Source: Trochalopteron elliotii (taxonomy: Eukaryota > Chordata > Aves > Passeriformes > Leiothrichidae). Taken from it: 64,000 bases of DNA. The translations under genes were made by a program, and so were the position numbers. Below, piece after piece: positions 62,629-64,000 of this stretch. Position 1 is the stretch's first letter, and each line of letters begins with the position of its first letter. The notes beneath the pieces are model-generated. The model was not told where the DNA came from and did not search any database. It saw only the letters and a program-made list of their open reading frames with translations. Location of the stretch: the NCBI GenBank assembly GCA_024734555.1, contig JANPWX010000168.1, forward strand, positions 903,630-967,629. Reading direction: 5' to 3'.

Positions 62629-63515
62629 CTACTGAATTTGTGGAAAATCTGTGAGCATCTTGCACGTACCGTGAAAGGTGCTTTATTCTTCCAGCAGCCA
62701 TCTCTGTCTGTATCACAGGGGAAAGGGAGGGGATCAAATGTTTGGTACTAAGGCAGTAGATTGGTGTATTCCCACAATTTTATTTTCTATCTCCTTTTTG
62801 TTCTTAAAAATACAATTAAAAAGATGATGCAACACAAAAACTGAGGCTATGTCCAAGCATTTCAAATGCCTTTTTCATTTACAACTTTGCCCTGAAAAAA
62901 AAAATCAAGAAAAGTAAAACAAAAAAAGTGCAACCAAAGAGCCGAATGCACTGTAATTCTAAATTAATAAAAAAATAGTTGTTATGGCTATGCCAGTTAT
63001 TGGGAGAACAGACACTGTGCTTGGATGCTTTTTGCATGGCTGTGACTTGCCGGGTTCCTTGCAGAGTTGCACGGAACTTTCCTCTGCCTTGGAATTGCAG
63101 CCTCCAGCCCATCTGCGGTAGTTCTGTTCAATTAATAAATGAGCTGTATTCCAAACCAGATGTATGACAAGAAATGAGTAAAAAGAGAGGGAACAGAATT
63201 GTTCATATTCGATGTTATAATACATCTCAGTAGGTTCCTCCTTTTTAGCTAGATTATGGCTAAAAATAGAGCACTAGTGTAGGCACAGTGAAATATGATT
63301 TGCTTCCAATAATACAGTAAACTAATTGTGAAATTAAGCTATTGAATGTGCCGTTATCTCCGAGTCTGGCCTCACCAGCACTTTTCTGCTTCCATGTTTA
63401 ACATTTATCAAGTTACCCACAAACTTTGATGGATGCAAACAGCAGCTGATAAAATATCACCTTTTCCAAGGCCCTAGTCCTACAGACTTCGGCACAGGTG
63501 AAATTACCGGCAAGC

Positions 63516-63539
63516 AGCCCTTTAAAGAGCCCTTTAAAG
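63516..63539. repeat. 12-base tandem duplication
   Basis: AGCCCTTTAAAG occurs twice without mismatch and is followed by AGCCCTTCGCACGTTTAAAG, which looks like a third copy carrying an insertion. Confidence 0.85.
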
Positions 63540-63570
63540 CAGCCCTTCGCACGTTTAAAGACTTGCATCG

Positions 63571-63659
63571 AGGCTATTAAAATAGGGCCAAGTTTTTCCC
63601 TCCTACAATGCCTAATATTTTTTTCCTTAAGATGTTTAAGTGAAGAGACATTTAATGCC
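63571..63659. repeat. Left copy of an exact 89-base direct repeat
   Basis: Begins AGGCTATTAAAATAGGGCC and ends ATTTAATGCC. It is identical base for base to 63912-64000. The spacing between copies is 341 bases. The next base after this copy is C, followed by TGAACTCAAAC. Immediately upstream of AGGC the two copies agree at only 5 of 7 bases, so the left boundary of the identical part is at or very near 63571. Confidence 0.97.
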
Positions 63660-63756
63660 CTGAACTCAAACATAACCAGTTCTAAAAGAGCTTAGCCACA
63701 AGTGAAATATTATTTTAAAATCAGCATCGCTGTTAGCACCGATTTTTCTGTTAATG

Positions 63757-63908
63757 TCTGGAATCCGGGCCGGTTTGCCCCACCGCAGCCCCGCGAGTGC
63801 GGCGCGGATGCTCCCGCTCCTTGTCCGTATCCCGGGACACAAGGGCACGCCGGGGGGCAGCGGGGACCAGCTCCCCCCGCCTGGCAGCGGCGGGGACGGG
63901 GGGATGGA
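63757..63908. other. Short, sharply bounded GC-rich CpG segment
   Basis: About 18 CpGs in roughly 150 bases, with G-runs such as CCGGGGGGCAGCGGGG, in an AT-rich neighbourhood. The GC-rich composition begins near 63757 and stops abruptly at the start of the second repeat copy. It may be a piece of CpG island, possibly a promoter, or misplaced sequence at an assembly join. No exon or protein similarity is recognised. Confidence 0.6.
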
Positions 63909-63911
63909 TCA

Positions 63912-64000
63912 AGGCTATTAAAATAGGGCCAAGTTTTTCCCTCCTACAATGCCTAATATTTTTTTCCTTAAGATGTTTAAGTGAAGAGACATTTAATGCC
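63912..64000. repeat. Right copy of an exact 89-base direct repeat
   Basis: Identical to 63571-63659 and cut off by the end of the window, so the true repeat may be longer. It is joined directly to the GC-rich segment on its left through GGATGGATCA. Confidence 0.97.

Larger units (their letters stand above)
50721..63500. other. Mostly AT-rich unique sequence with candidate regulatory patches
   Basis: About 13 kb without a supportable gene. Open frames reach 158 codons (plus strand, 59564-60040) with no recognisable domain. The notable parts are a CpG-retaining patch at 52287-52640, a 24-base near-perfect palindrome at 59904-59927, a hairpin at 61142-61192, a RUNX-type palindrome at 61203-61217, and a motif cluster at 62536-62628. 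Towards 61.5-63.1 kb CpG is less depleted than in most of the window, which would fit conserved non-coding elements but does not prove it. Confidence 0.55.

Noticed and set aside
61954..63058. 14-base string ACTTGCCGGGTTCC shared by 61954-61967 and 63045-63058
   Set aside because: Exact 14-base matches are expected several times by chance in a window of this size, and the flanks are unrelated.
1..64000. Endogenous retrovirus or LTR elements
   Set aside because: I found no paired long terminal repeats and no gag, pol or env-like frames. The only long exact direct repeat (63571/63912) lacks LTR features and is too closely spaced.
1..64000. CRISPR arrays, bacterial operons, insertion sequences
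   Set aside because: No regularly spaced repeats or prokaryotic gene organisation exist, and the sequence is plainly vertebrate nuclear DNA.

Overview
The window reads as vertebrate nuclear DNA, most likely from a bird. The clearest evidence is a set of degenerate CR1 LINE 3' ends that match the avian CR1 tail, at about 12.9, 31.2, 45.0 and 47.9 kb, with a weaker one at 50.7 kb. I recognise no Alu, B1/B2 or L1 sequence, interspersed repeats are sparse, and CpG is depleted outside a few short islands. This fits a compact, repeat-poor avian genome. I cannot name the species or chromosome.

I cannot support any protein-coding gene, rRNA, tRNA or known ncRNA. The open frames are short (longest 186 codons), lie on both strands, show no recognisable domain, and have the length range expected by chance. 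The window is best described as intergenic or intronic DNA.

Layout: 1-12.9 kb is unique non-coding sequence with homopolymer runs. 12.9-29.3 kb is similar, with one CR1 end and a striking perfect hairpin at 15.3 kb. At 29.28-29.73 kb a TTCTC pentanucleotide repeat runs into a 397-base assembly gap. 29.7-45 kb is unique sequence with one CR1 scrap. 45-48 kb is the most structured central part: a long CR1 piece on the minus strand, a dense CpG island at about 47.19-47.43 kb, and a CR1 3' end on the plus strand. 48-60 kb is AT-rich unique sequence with several simple repeats and a CpG-retaining patch near 52.3-52.6 kb. 60-63.7 kb holds candidate regulatory sequence: a RUNX-type palindrome, a cluster with E-box, MEF2 and paired RUNX motifs, and a possible small hairpin RNA. 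The last 430 bases hold an exact 89-base direct repeat whose two copies flank a sharply GC-rich segment.

No operon, pathway or multi-gene system is visible. The strongest leads are the central CpG island (possible unannotated promoter), the terminal duplication (real tandem duplication or assembly artefact), the 15.3 kb hairpin, and the motif cluster at 61-63 kb. I did not find a convincing new biological system.
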